DNA of 45,000 nt from the NCBI GenBank assembly GCA_034096865.1, contig JAWQFJ010028731.1, forward strand, positions 1 to 45,000, given 5' to 3'. The notes under the pieces are model-generated. The model saw nothing but the letters and a program-made list of their open reading frames with translations, was not told where the DNA came from and ran no database searches. This document shows, in pieces, positions 1 to 10,246 of the stretch (position 1 is the stretch's first letter; each line of letters opens with the position of its first letter). Source of the DNA: Theodoxus fluviatilis (taxonomy: Eukaryota > Mollusca > Gastropoda > Cycloneritida > Neritidae). A program made the position numbers and the translations under genes.

Positions 1-1
1 T

Positions 2-196
2 CACTTATGTTACAACTGTGTGCTCGGACTGTTGAATGATCAAAAAGCACAGATTGTCAACAAGGAGAAAATAAATCATCAGATCATCCAGAGTGATATA
101 GAAATGCTCAAGGCTGAAAATGAAAAGCTTTCCCGATTGGTTGACACCTTAACATCAAAATTAGAAAAAATGGAAAAGAGGCAAAGGGAAAAATGA
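2..196 (+). CDS. LINE-A upstream ORF, C-terminal end (coiled coil), partial
   Basis: The frame starting at base 2 is open from the window edge to a TGA at 194-196. It reads through a short Cys-containing stretch (HLCYNC) and then a strongly charged helix rich in Glu, Lys, Gln and Leu with heptad spacing (EMLKAENEKLSRLVDTL), as expected for the coiled-coil part of a LINE ORF1 protein. The Cys/His stretch at the edge could be the end of a PHD-like finger, but too little is visible. Its stop codon overlaps the ATG of the next ORF as ATGA, so the two are either translationally coupled or one protein broken by an old frameshift. Confidence 0.6.
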   Translation, partial: HLCYNCVLGLLNDQKAQIVNKEKINHQIIQSDIEMLKAENEKLSRLVDTLTSKLEKMEKRQREK

Positions 197-1497
197 AGGA
201 AGAAAATAAATGCAAAGGGGATTTGGCTGTTTCAGTTGACAACCACTCTAGGAATACATTTGCAGTTTCTTCTCTGGATCATACCACTGCAAATCATCAA
301 ACAACTAATTTACATGTGCCTGCATCATCAAGTGCTCAATTGAAAGAGTCCTGCAGCAGAAATGATCTCTCTCAGAACTGTTCAACTTCCACACTACCAT
401 CGTCACATTGTGAAAGGAAAGGCAAGCGTGTTGTTGCTGAGGCTGAAAAGAAGAAACAATCACCAAAAAAGTTCAACATACGACTACCTCAGCCTGGAGA
501 AGTGAAAAATGTCATAATAGGGAATTCAGACCTCAAACACATCAACCGCAGACGTCTTGATCGCTCAGGAAAAACGCATGTGCGTACACTGTTTGGTGGT
601 GATGTAGCTGATGTGGTGAATGCCTTGTCTTTGTGTTCACCACGAAATGATATGAGCAAAGTGATTGTTCATGCAGGAACAAATGACTCCTCCATCTCAT
701 CTATGTGTGGTTTTGACAAGCTTGTTCCTGAACTCAGGAGAGCGTTTCCTAGGGCTGAAGTGGCGATTACCGCCATTATTCCCAGAAAACAACACGCAGT
801 GAAACCCACCGGTGTGCTCAACAAACATCTTCGAGCTCTCTGTAAAAGAAACAGAATAAGCTTTCTTTCTGAGGAAAAGCTTCAGTCCGCAAATGGTTAC
901 ATCAACACGCATCTTCTTTCAAATGATGCTTGCCTCAACGAGAAAGGCACAGGAGTTTTGCTTCGGCAAATCAAGACATTTCTTTTCTCAAATCTCTCGT
1001 TGTCCAGGTGTAGTGGGTCTGCTCTACGAGAAAATTATCCTGTGCAGCAGCGGATTGAATTTGAAAACAAATATGATGATGATTTCCCCCCTCTACCTCG
1101 GAAACCAAATGTGTTGCAGACCACTGCCGACATCAGATTGCAGCCTACTCAAAATACTGAAGGACGTACTGAAAGGAAACCACGAGTGGTGAGGGACCCT
1201 GAGCCCGAGCTGAAACCAGTCCCCTCTCCCTTGCCTTTTGGATTTGGGGAAGAAAGAGCTGCTGCTGGCTCTGAGCCTGTTGAGTCATATGGGAGACCTC
1301 CTGAACTTGGTAGGGAGAATCTGAGGTCACATGAATCTCATCCATCGCGCTATCCACATCCTGACAGTCTGATGTTTCATCCCTTCAAGTGGCCTCATGT
1401 TCTCCCTCATATGATGCCTATGCCTCCATACCAGCGTTTGCATCCATGTGTCCCCTTCTTCCCTCCCTATATGCCGTGGCAATACCCACATCACTAG
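193..1497 (+). CDS. LINE-A ORF1 protein with SGNH/GDSL-esterase-like domain
   Basis: This is an intact 434-residue ORF. Residues 1-95 are Ser/Asn/Thr-rich and low in structure. Residues about 105-260 match an SGNH hydrolase fold: block I is IIGNSDLKHI (Ser112), block III is HAGTND (160-165), and block V falls at residues 245-249, NDACLN, where families normally show a DxxH pattern. The catalytic His position appears to be Cys247, and block I reads GNS rather than GDS, so esterase activity is doubtful. The C-terminus (about 300-434) is Pro/His/Met-rich. Esterase domains of this kind occur in ORF1 of CR1/L2-like LINEs and are thought to act in RNP or membrane association. The start was chosen because it overlaps the upstream stop and no earlier ATG is in frame. 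Confidence 0.75.
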   Translation: MKEENKCKGDLAVSVDNHSRNTFAVSSLDHTTANHQTTNLHVPASSSAQLKESCSRNDLSQNCSTSTLPSSHCERKGKRVVAEAEKKKQSPKKFNIRLPQPGEVKNVIIGNSDLKHINRRRLDRSGKTHVRTLFGGDVADVVNALSLCSPRNDMSKVIVHAGTNDSSISSMCGFDKLVPELRRAFPRAEVAITAIIPRKQHAVKPTGVLNKHLRALCKRNRISFLSEEKLQSANGYINTHLLSNDACLNEKGTGVLLRQIKTFLFSNLSLSRCSGSALRENYPVQQRIEFENKYDDDFPPLPRKPNVLQTTADIRLQPTQNTEGRTERKPRVVRDPEPELKPVPSPLPFGFGEERAAAGSEPVESYGRPPELGRENLRSHESHPSRYPHPDSLMFHPFKWPHVLPHMMPMPPYQRLHPCVPFFPPYMPWQYPHH

Positions 1498-1627
1498 AAA
1501 TGTCAGAACTGACATCTTCCTTTATGGTTTCTCTTGCCCTTTACTACACTTAGAAAAACGAATTAACATTTGTATGCAAGTGTGTGTGTGTGTGTGTGAG
1601 TGGGTATGTGTTTTGGTGCTCCATTCA

Positions 1628-4418
1628 ATGACAAAGTACAACCTGCGCGTTGGACACATTAATGTCTATCATCTTTATAATAAGGTGGTGGACATCAACT
1701 TATTTATTCAGAAAGAAAAGTTGCACATTTTTGGATTATGCGAAACACGTCTTAATCTCAGTATAAGCAACGATACGATTGATATTCCAGGTTTCTATAT
1801 TGAGAGACGAGATGCAGAACAGTCAGGGCAAACCGGGATGGCAGCATATATTCGTTGCGATATGAAACAATGTGTAGTTCGTAGATCAGATTTAGAAAAG
1901 TTCAATGTTGAATGTTTATGGCTTGAAGTGAAAAGTAATGTGCACTCATCTGTTATGTTGGGATTTCTCTACAGAAATCCTGCATCTACCTACTGTTGGT
2001 ATGATGATTTTGTAAAAATGATGGACAAAGTGTGTGCCTTCAAAAAGAATGTGATTCTGTTGGGTGATTTCAATATTGATTATTTCAAAAAGAACTGTGC
2101 ATGGGATTCTACCATTGCTCTCTTTGGTCTCACACAATTAGTTCAAACTGCAACAAGAGTCACACAGGCGACATCAACTTTGATAGATCATCTATATACC
2201 ACAAACAGTTGTATTGTTAAAGATGTATGGTCACCTAATGTAGGTATTAGTGATCACTATCCAATAGTATGCTCTCTACATTCCAGAACTCCTAAGTGCA
2301 GGAAAGATCACCACACCTACATACATTATAGATGTTTCAAGAAATTTAATATAGACTCATTCTGCTTAGCTTTACAGAATACTCCATTTTGTAGTGTAGT
2401 TAATGTTGCGAACCCTAACAATGCACTGAAACTTTGGTATAGTCTTTTCCTATCAGTTATTGATGAACATGCTCCTATGAAAAAGAAACGTGTACGTCAT
2501 CCAACGCTTCCACCATGGATGACAAAGGATGTAATGTTAGCAATGACTGTGAGAGATCGATTGAGAAAAAATGGAGATTTCCCAGCTTACAAAAAACAAC
2601 GTAATTTTGTTAAGAGTCTGGTAAGAAAAGCTAAAAAAGAATATTTTCAAAAGATTATAGAAGATAATAAAGACACGGCTTCGGTGTGGAAAGCCATCAA
2701 TACCTTTACTAATCGAAACAAAGTCAAATCTGCTGTAGCATCTTTGACAGTTAATGTTGATGAATGCAATGCTCACTTTCTTTCTGTGGCCCAAAAAGTA
2801 TTACAGACTGTCAATGTGCTAAGTAACCTTTCCGGAGAATTGATTTTGAGTGATTTTTGCCAAGGAAGATTGTCCAAGTCTAAAGAATTTGAGATACCAC
2901 TTCTTGGCATTCATGAAGTTGGCATATTTCTTGAGAAGATGAATAAGAAATCAGTTGGACATGATGGTATTAACACCTTCATTTTGAAAATTTCTATTCC
3001 GACATACATTATTGAATCTCTCACTCATATATATAACTTGTGTATTATCAATCACACGTTCCCCGATGAATGGAAAATTGCGAAAGTTATTCCTTTACCA
3101 AAAACAAAACCCCTTTGAATATTGATGATTTTAGACCCATTTCAATACTTTCTATACTATCAAAGCCACTTGAAAAGCATATTCACAAGCATTTGATGGC
3201 ATATCTGGATCAACATGATCTACTTTATTCTCTTCAATCGGGTTTCCGGCCAAAACATTCTTGCCACACAGCATTAACTCGATTGATTGATTCTTGGCTA
3301 TATGCCATTAATAGGTCACAGTTGATTGGTTCCATCTTTCTTGATCTAAAGAAAGCGTTTGACATGGTTCACCATGACATTTTAATTAAAAAATTATCAC
3401 AATATCTAAATGGTTGTAACACGGTGAAATTCTTTCAATCATTCTTGAAAGACAGACAGCAGTATGTCTATTTCAATGGACATGCTTCGTTTTGTGGCCA
3501 TTTACAAGTGGGTGTGCCACAAGGTTCTGTCTTAGGTCCTCTTTTGTTCTGCCTATTCATCAATGACTTACCCTTACATATCTCTGATAAAGAGGTTACA
3601 TGTGATATGTTTGCTGATGATGTAACACTTTCAACCTCAGGTGTCAGGACTGAATGTGTGGCAGGAAAACTTCAAAGGAGCCTGGATGAAATACGTTCCT
3701 GGTGCTCTTCGAATCATATGGTCATTAATCCTTCCAAAACGAAATATATGGTGATAACTACGAGACAAAAACATCAAATATATCCTTTATCTCTTCCTAT
3801 TGTTCTTGATTCTTTGAGAATTGAAAAAATTGTTGAGCACAAAGTTCTTGGTGTAATAATTGATGATCATTTAGGATGGCACTCACACATTGATTATATT
3901 TGTAAAAAAATATCAATTAATCTATTTCTTCTCTCCAAATTAAGACATATTGTTGACGTTCAAACTTGCAAAATCTTCTTCCATGCTCATATTTTATCTC
4001 ACGTTAATTATGCGTCAACAATTTGGGATGGCTGTAGTGACGCTAACTTGAAAAGGCTGAAGTCATTGTATCGAAGAGCTTCTAAGCTTATGATAACGGA
4101 TAGTTCACTATCTACAAATGACAAAATGAAGGAACTTAACATATTGCCTTTTCATAAGCATTTACAATTCAATAAATGTGTCTTAATGAAAAAATTAATG
4201 ATTATGATGTGCCTGATTATTTGATAAACTTATTCCAACATTCAAATATTCGTGTACATAACTTTATAATACCACAACCTAGGATTGATTTGTTTAAACA
4301 TAGCCTATCTTATTCAGGGGCTACTATGTGGAACACACTATCCAATTCTCTAAAAATTGCGAAATCTTTAGAGAAATTTAAACTGAAACTACATACTTTT
4401 CTTATGCAGTCATCCTAG
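1628..4418 (+). pseudogene. LINE-A ORF2: AP endonuclease plus reverse transcriptase, two frameshifts
   Basis: From the ATG at 1628 the product starts with an exonuclease/endonuclease/phosphatase-type domain: GHINV, GLCETRL, GDFNIDY, TLIDHLY and SDHYPIV supply the usual Asn, Glu, Asp/Asn and Asp-His residues. A basic linker (PPWMTKDV, KSLVRKAKKEYF) leads to the RT, with DDFRPISIL, LDLKKAFD, GVPQGSVLGPLLF, MFADDVTL and HKVLGVIID blocks. The frame ends at 3116-3118 and resumes one frame back around 3099-3115 (A and C runs). It shifts back again at the A6 run near 4190, and ends at 4418 with WNTLSNSLKIAKSLEKFK. Both shifts fit a 1-nt deletion in a homopolymer, so either recent decay or assembly error is possible. 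ORF1 stops 131 bp upstream. Confidence 0.85.
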
Positions 4419-4629
4419 ATACTTTCATCTTATTCTAAATTCCTTTTGTGGCTATTTTCAACGTGGTATTTTCATGAATTGAGTGTAACCTGTGTTATTG
4501 TGTGAATTTTGTGTGGGATAGAGGGTGGGTGGGTGGGTGGGTAGGGGTGGGGAATGGGATTGGATTTGTTTGTTTGTTTTCTTGTTTTAACAAGGGCTGG
4601 ATGTAAGATAGGCAGTTAAATTAATCAAT

Positions 4630-4631
<2 letters not shown>

Positions 4632-4673
<42 letters not shown>

Positions 4674-4704
4674 CGCTCGCTCTTTCTCGCTCTCTCTCGC
4701 ACTT

Positions 4705-4746
<42 letters not shown>

Positions 4747-4793
4747 TCTCTCTCTCTTTCTCTCTCTCTCCCTCCCCCCCCCTCTCTCTCTCT
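4632..4793. repeat. (CT)n microsatellite directly after LINE-A tail
   Basis: About 160 bp of CT dinucleotide with scattered G, TT and CCCC interruptions begins exactly where the LINE-A AATC tail ends and runs to the GACAGGC block of the composite repeat. Confidence 0.95.
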
Positions 4794-5330
4794 GACAGGC
4801 AGGCAGCTAATTATTGAATTTTCCGTGGAAAATGAGGTTCAACTAACCAACCAGCCAACCAATCAACCAGCCAGCCATCCAACCATCCAACCAGCCAGAC
4901 AGCCAGCCAGTCGGCCAACAACCAGTCAGCCAGCCAAACCAAACCAAACCAAACCAAACCGACCCAACCCAACCTAGCCCAACCCAATCCATTCGTCAGT
5001 CCGTCCGTCCGTCCGTCCCTCCGTCCATTCATCTATCCATGCATCAGTCAGTCAATCAATAAATCCATCCAATCCGTCCCATCCATCCAATCCGTCCCAT
5101 CCATCCAATCCATCCAATCCGCCCCATCCATCCAATCCATCCAATCCATCCCATCCATCCCATCCCATCCCATCCCATCCCATCCCATCCCATCCCATCC
5201 CATCCCATCCCACCCATCCCATCCCATCCAATCCCATCCCATCTCATCTCATCCCATCCCATCCAATCCAATCCAATCTCCGTCTCCCGTCTCCGGTCCC
5301 GGTCCCGGTCCACCACCAATTAATCAACCT
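4794..5330. repeat. Composite repeat CR, copy 1 (long)
   Basis: The block starts GACAGGCAGGCAGCTAATTA and ends CACCAATTAATCAACCT, with CT tracts outside both ends. Inside are successive simple arrays: CCAACCAGC-type, CCAAA, CCGT, then many ATCC/CCATCC units. Copy 2 at 7821-8071 has the same two ends and the same order of internal arrays but shorter. I do not recognise the family. Open frames on the minus strand rich in Gly-Trp-Asp or Trp-Leu-Ala are by-products of the arrays. Confidence 0.75.
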
Positions 5331-5351
5331 CTTTCTCTCTCTGTCTCTCTG

Positions 5352-7600
5352 CGAACAGACCTGTGACCCGCTCTTCTGCTAAAGCAGTGGGTAGAACCGT
5401 CTCTACCACCTTGGGGGAAGCCCGAAGCCCTGAAGATGACCGAGTGCAATCAGAAGGTAATCGAACAAAATGTTATGCATTCAATTTGTTGTCGTGGAGC
5501 GTAGATGGTCGTTGTTCTAAGTTTGATGGTCCCGAATTTGTTCAATATGTTGAGAGCTTTTACATGTGCGTGCCTGAATGAAACTTTTGTTCAGAGTTTT
5601 GACTCATCTAATTTTCAGTCATTTGATACGATTTTGGCGCCTGCTGTAAAGCTTTCTTATGGGGGCAGGATGTCTGGAGGGCTGATTTTTCTTGTGAAAA
5701 AGAATGTAGCAAATTTATTTCACCACATTGAATGTACTTTTAGAAATATTTTGATAATCAAAGTCGACAAAAGGTTGTTTGATTCTGCGAGGGATGTGCA
5801 AATGTTTTTTGCCTTTGTACCAATTTGTGGCTCTCCATTTTATGATACTGTTGATGAAGATGACAGCATACTTTTGTTGGAGAAATGCATTGTTGGAAAT
5901 TTGAATGCGCGAACGTCTTGTTACAATTCACACGATGGTAATGCAATGTTTGACATGTGTTCAGAATCCATGAACACGCGTTTTACCAGAGACATTACAC
6001 TAAACGAGCTTGGACGATCGCTATTACTTATTAGCCCTACGCACTGCCTATGACCTTACAATTTTGAATTGTTTGTTCAGTGGAGAGTCGGGCAATTTCA
6101 CATATGTATCTCATTCTGGAAGCAGTGTGATTGGTTATTTTATTGCATTGCATGATCTTTGCTCCGCTTTTGATTCAATGCGCGTTGTTGATACAGTTTC
6201 TTCCCACCATAATTTATGTGTCTAGAATGGGATATTTTCGGTAGGAAAGTGATAGGGGAAAACATCAAAAACACAGACGCCATGTCAAATACAAAAATTG
6301 TCTGGGATGTGAATTTTGCCAATAAATATGTTCATAATTTTCCGGAATATCTCCAAATCAAACGTCAGTGAGTTGATGAATGTGACACAACTAGACGTGG
6401 CTGAAGCTACAAGGAAACTGACAAAGGACTTTCAGGCGAAGGCAGCAGTCGCCTGTCAAAGGGTGGTATGACTATGATAAAGAATGCGCAAATGCCAAGA
6501 AAGCTGCTAGACGTCATTTGCACATGTATATGATTACAAACTGGGAGAATGGTAGACGTGTGTATATTGGCCTTAGAAATAAGTACAAGCAAATTGAAAA
6601 AACTAAAAAATAATACAGGGTAAATATTAGTACTACATTGACCATGGATATCCGAAATAGTGCAAAGTTTTGGAGACAAATAAAAAATGTGAGCACAAAA
6701 TGTAAAGTTCAATGTAATGTTCCTCTACATACATGGTACGATTTTTTAAGAGTGTTTTTTTCTTGCCTACCGTCCGCCAACTACGATTGTTTTGTACTGC
6801 CTGAAGGAAACAAATACACTGACAATAGTAATTTGAATTCCCCCATCACTAGAGAGAATATCTCAAATGCTTTGAGGCACATAAGAATTGGTTCCTCGGC
6901 AGGTACAGACGAAATAATTGCCGAAATGCTTAAATCAAATGAACACACGATTTTGCCCTTTCTATTGAAACTATTTAACTCTATATTTGATAACGGAGTG
7001 TTTCCAGATGCTTGGTCAGAGGCTATTATTGTACCGATACATAGATGGATGGATGGATGGATGGGTGGATGGTGTTTTACGACCTATCAGTCTTTGTAGA
7101 CTATATGTAAGGCCATTAAGCACGAAAATCACTAGAACAGATTAAAGTAAACTTAATCCAGTCACGGTGTCCCTAGTTATTCGCCTCTTACGAATCGCGT
7201 AGGGAGACGCGGTGGGTCAATTCTTACCCCAAACCCACAGGGGATACCGATACATAAGCGGGGACCAGTTGACGATCCGGATAACTATAGAGGTATTGCC
7301 CTATCAAGCACATTTTAGCAAAGTGTTTACGCACATTGTTGGCTGTAGGCTTCAAAACTGGGCAGATCAACATGAGCTCATAAGGGAAGAGCAGGCGGGC
7401 TTTAGAAAAGGGTACGGAACGACTTGTTCTACGCGGTGTCATCAGGAAGCTGTTGTATGTTGATTTATAGAAAAGCGTTAGATACACTAAACAGAGGCAT
7501 CCTGTGGAAAATGTTACAAAAAAATTGAATAACTGGTAAACTTTTGAATATCCTTGTAGATATGTACAGATCAGTGCGATACTGTGTAAGAGGAAGAGAA
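5352..7600 (+). pseudogene. LINE-B: decayed endonuclease-RT non-LTR retrotransposon
   Basis: Pieces of one LINE ORF2 are spread over several frames. At 5480-6050 an endonuclease domain can be followed (LLSWSVDG, CLNETFVQSFD, GGRMSGGLIFLVKK, and GNLNART where an intact copy would have GDxNART). Around 6010-6225 comes its C-terminal part (NFTYVSHSGSSVI). From 6640 the RT begins: SPITRENISNALRHI, SSAGTDEIIAEML, FPDAWSEAIIVPIH, then after a SINE insertion DNYRGIALSSTF, HELIREEQAGFRKGYG and a final fragment near 7460-7580 (ALDTLNRGILW). The sequence is lost in a CT tract at about 7600, before the catalytic YADD. Frameshifts and stops are many. The GDxNART endonuclease signature is shared with LINE-C, but the two are clearly different families. 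Confidence 0.8.
7032..7256 (-). mobile_element. SINE insertion in LINE-B with 12-bp target-site duplication
   Basis: TACCGATACATA occurs at 7032-7043 and again at 7245-7256. Between them is a 201-bp insert (7044-7244) on the minus strand. Read on that strand it begins near CCCCTGTGGGTTTGG, has a core containing GACCCACCGCGTCTC (7204-7218 on +), and ends in an ATCC repeat tail. Removing the insert and one duplication makes the RT reading frame continuous from EAIIVPIH into a Lys-rich PDNYRGIAL block, which confirms a retroposed insertion. The head is missing, so this copy is 5'-truncated. The core recalls conserved-core mollusc SINEs (MetaSINE-type families), but I cannot verify that. Confidence 0.85.
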
Positions 7601-7632
7601 GGGCAGACTGGCTTCTGTCTCTGTCTGCCTGC

Positions 7633-7647
7633 GTGCCTGCGTGCCTG

Positions 7648-7739
<92 letters not shown>

Positions 7740-7818
7740 CTTCTCTCTCTCTCTCCTTCTCTCTCTCTCTCTCCTTCTCTCTCTCTCTCTCCTTCTCTCT
7801 CTCTCTCTCTCTCTCTGT
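7633..7818. repeat. (CT)n microsatellite at LINE-B 3' break
   Basis: CT dinucleotides with periodic CCTT interruptions end at the GACAGGC start of composite repeat copy 2. Ser-Leu and Arg-Glu frames here are not genes. Confidence 0.95.
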
Positions 7819-7820
7819 GT

Positions 7821-8067
7821 GACAGGCAGGCAGCTAATTAATGAATTTCCCATGAAAATGAGGTTCGATCAGCCAAACAACCATCCAACCAGCCAGGCAG
7901 CCAGTCAGCCAACGACCACCCAGCCTGTCAGCCAGCAACCAAACCAAACCAAACCAAACTGACCCAACACAACCCAACACAACCAATCCCAACCCAATCC
8001 ATCCGTCCATCCATTCATCAGTCAATCAATCAATCAAGCAATCAATCAATCAACCACCAATTAATCA

Positions 8068-8071
<4 letters not shown>
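7821..8071. repeat. Composite repeat CR, copy 2 (short)
   Basis: It has the same 20-nt start as copy 1 (GACAGGCAGGCAGCTAATTA), nearly the same next 30 nt (an AATTT..CC..GAAAATGAGGTTC pattern), then shorter CCAACCAG, CCAAA and AATC arrays, and the identical end CACCAATTAATCAACCT followed by (CT)n to 8119. Together with copy 1 it brackets LINE-B in direct orientation. Confidence 0.75.
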
Positions 8072-8121
<50 letters not shown>

Positions 8122-8315
8122 TCTGTCACCATCTAAGTAGTCCAACCTGACTAACGTACTACAGGATTACTACCGAGTACTGGCATACCGTACTTAAGGA
8201 GAAGTTATGAGCCATCCACCACCCTGCGGTAATGGAGCTTTCCCTCACACATCTTTACCTCCGTTGAGAAGATTTTTTGTTTGTCGGTTTGTGCGTGCAT
8301 GCAGTACTCTGTGTG

Positions 8316-8460
8316 CACAATAACTCAAAAACTTTATAACGGAATCTGACGAAATTTGCTGAACCGTCAAGGTTTCACCCGAGGAACAATCCATTACATT
8401 TGGGAGGTTCTCTGTTATATCGTCTGGGAATTACCACCATAAAGAGATTCGTCACAACGC
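8316..8460 (+). repeat. Probable relic of a widespread interspersed repeat
   Basis: The run CACAATAACTCAAAAACTTT followed by a degenerate TGACGAAATTTG...AGGAACAATCCATTACATTTGGGAGG pattern resembles an interspersed sequence I recall from many invertebrate genomes. No TIR, TSD or ORF is visible here. The rest of 8120-8800 shows nothing recognisable. Confidence 0.3.
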
Positions 8461-8807
8461 CGTAGCCGCCAGGCGGCGTATATGCGTTCCAGAGAGACCC
8501 CTAGCAGGCGCTAAAATGAACTAAACTTCGTAGCGTCAGGCTTGGCTAGCAGAAAATGCTGCCTTAATTATACAAGCCATGGACGAGCAGCCATCTATTC
8601 AACCGCTGCAAGACGTTAAAAACTAACATTCACGAGTTGAGCGGAATGTCTTAAATTATACAGGCCGAATCGCAGGAGTACCTCCATGAATAAGCAGCAC
8701 TAAATTGTGGCTTGCGTGGCCGAAGTTTGCGCTCTCAAAGTGCTCTCTAGTTGTTGAATTTTTTTAAATTTCATTGCCAGCAAGGGAATACAATCGGAAG
8801 AAGAAGA

Positions 8808-8883
8808 ACGCACGCACGCACGCACGCACGCATGGGCACACACACTCACACACGTACACGCACGCACGCACGCATGGACACAG

Positions 8884-8918
<35 letters not shown>

Positions 8919-8920
8919 AC
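8808..8920. repeat. (ACGC)n/(AC)n microsatellite
   Basis: CGCA tetranucleotides grade into a pure CA run. 8921-9249 is unique sequence with no gene seen. Confidence 0.95.
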
Positions 8921-9247
8921 ATGAAAATTATCTACATTCACGCTTTCTTTCTTAAACCCGTCGTACACGAGGCGATTTTACCCTGGCGTTCTCGCAAGCG
9001 TCTTTGTGGCAGCCAATCACGGCTGGCAATAGTGGAGCAAGAGCGTCCGTAGCGCTCTGCCATTGGGAGATATTTTTGTCAGTCCGTGTGTGGCGGGTGG
9101 AATTGCCGGACTGTATGAAGGCCTTAAGTCTCCTCTTCTCTATATCTGTCTTCGCCCTCTAGGGTTGCTGCCTCTCATCTATCTCCTCGTTCCGTCCTGA
9201 GCCTCGATCCTTTCCTTCTCCTATGTCTCTTTTGTTTCCTCTCGCAA

Positions 9248-9249
<2 letters not shown>

Positions 9250-9305
<56 letters not shown>

Positions 9306-9392
9306 TGAGAGTATGCGTGCGTGCGTGCGTACGTGCGTATGTGTATGCATGCGTGCGTGCATGCGTGCGTGCGTGCCTGTACGTGTGTGTTT

Positions 9393-9446
<54 letters not shown>
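9250..9446. repeat. (GT)n-(GCGT)n-(GT)n microsatellite
   Basis: Two GT runs flank a GTGC/GCGT-rich middle. The His-Thr and Cys-Val frames are artefacts. Confidence 0.95.
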
Positions 9447-9447
<1 letters not shown>

Positions 9448-9813
9448 TGTGTAAGAACCATTGCCATTCACGAACTTTCTTCTCTCTGAACAAAAATCAT
9501 AACACAGCATTATCAAAGATCTTTGGCATTAGGCCTATGATGCCAGATAATGAACCTGAACGTACGTCATTCAACGAGTTGTTTGCTTGTGTGGTTTTTT
9601 TTTTTATACATCCGATATAATCATTATATTCAGCTCAGTCTAGAACACCCTATTGCACAGAAAGACAGCTGCGGTGTTAAGAAATGGTGCTGTCAACATC
9701 ATTGACTTGGTCCGCGGTATGGCATTATGGCGTGCAATGGGAGAGGACTATACTACTGAGACGACTGGACTACATGGCAGCCCTCGCCGTTGAGCCTCGC
9801 GTTCAACGTCCAC

Positions 9814-9912
9814 TATAAATAGATACAAGGTTGTAGCTGCAGCCGAGGGTTGAGTCGCTGCCAAGGGCACAAACAGAAAAGGCTTCGCTTGCGTTACGGA
9901 CACCTGAAGGTA
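9814..9912 (+). promoter_or_regulatory. Candidate TATA-box promoter with short leader and splice donor
   Basis: TATAAATAG lies at 9814-9822. About 90 bp further, CACCTGAAG|GTAAGC (donor GT at 9910) is a strong 5' splice-site match. This could be the 5' end of a non-coding first exon or the 5' region of LINE-C, whose ORF1 starts at 10247. No downstream partner exon can be named, so this is weak. Confidence 0.25.
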
Positions 9913-10246
9913 AGCTCTACAGCGTCCTCTGGTCAGTTAATCTCATGCAAAATAATGAACATTTTTTACAGGCAGGCAAGATGTATTATTGCATGCATGC
10001 AATTGTGATTTTACGTTTGCAGCGTCACGGAACGACACATGGGACAATGTCAGTGTAACGTTTATAGTTATACCCGCTGACAGAGCCAGTCAGAGGCCAA
10101 CTGCTTCGCTCTCGGTGGGGAACGGAAACGAAAGGAATGAGGGAGGTTCTGAGGAATCAATAGCTGCCTGGTCACGCCCGTCCCCTCAAGGGTCATCAAT
10201 ACACAACAATCCACACATACTCGTTGCCGTGTCCATCCCGTCCTTG

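Larger units (their letters stand above)
1..4632 (+). mobile_element. LINE-A: near-complete non-LTR retrotransposon (CR1/L2-like), 5' end off the window
   Basis: The element carries, in order, the end of an upstream coiled-coil ORF, an SGNH-esterase ORF and an endonuclease-reverse transcriptase ORF. ORF1 products with esterase domains are known from CR1/L2-type LINEs, and the RT has the FADD active site and the PQGSVLGPLLF block of that group. After the last stop at 4418 there is about 200 bp of 3' UTR with GGGT repeats, ending in a short TTAATCAATCAATC-type tail and then a long CT tract. A short tandem tail instead of poly(A) is usual for CR1/L2-like elements. The 5' end lies left of base 1. 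Clade placement is from recall of motifs, not a tree. Confidence 0.85.

Noticed and set aside
5048..5319. Gly-Trp-Asp-Met repeat proteins on the minus strand
   Set aside because: By-products of the ATCC arrays in composite repeat copy 1.
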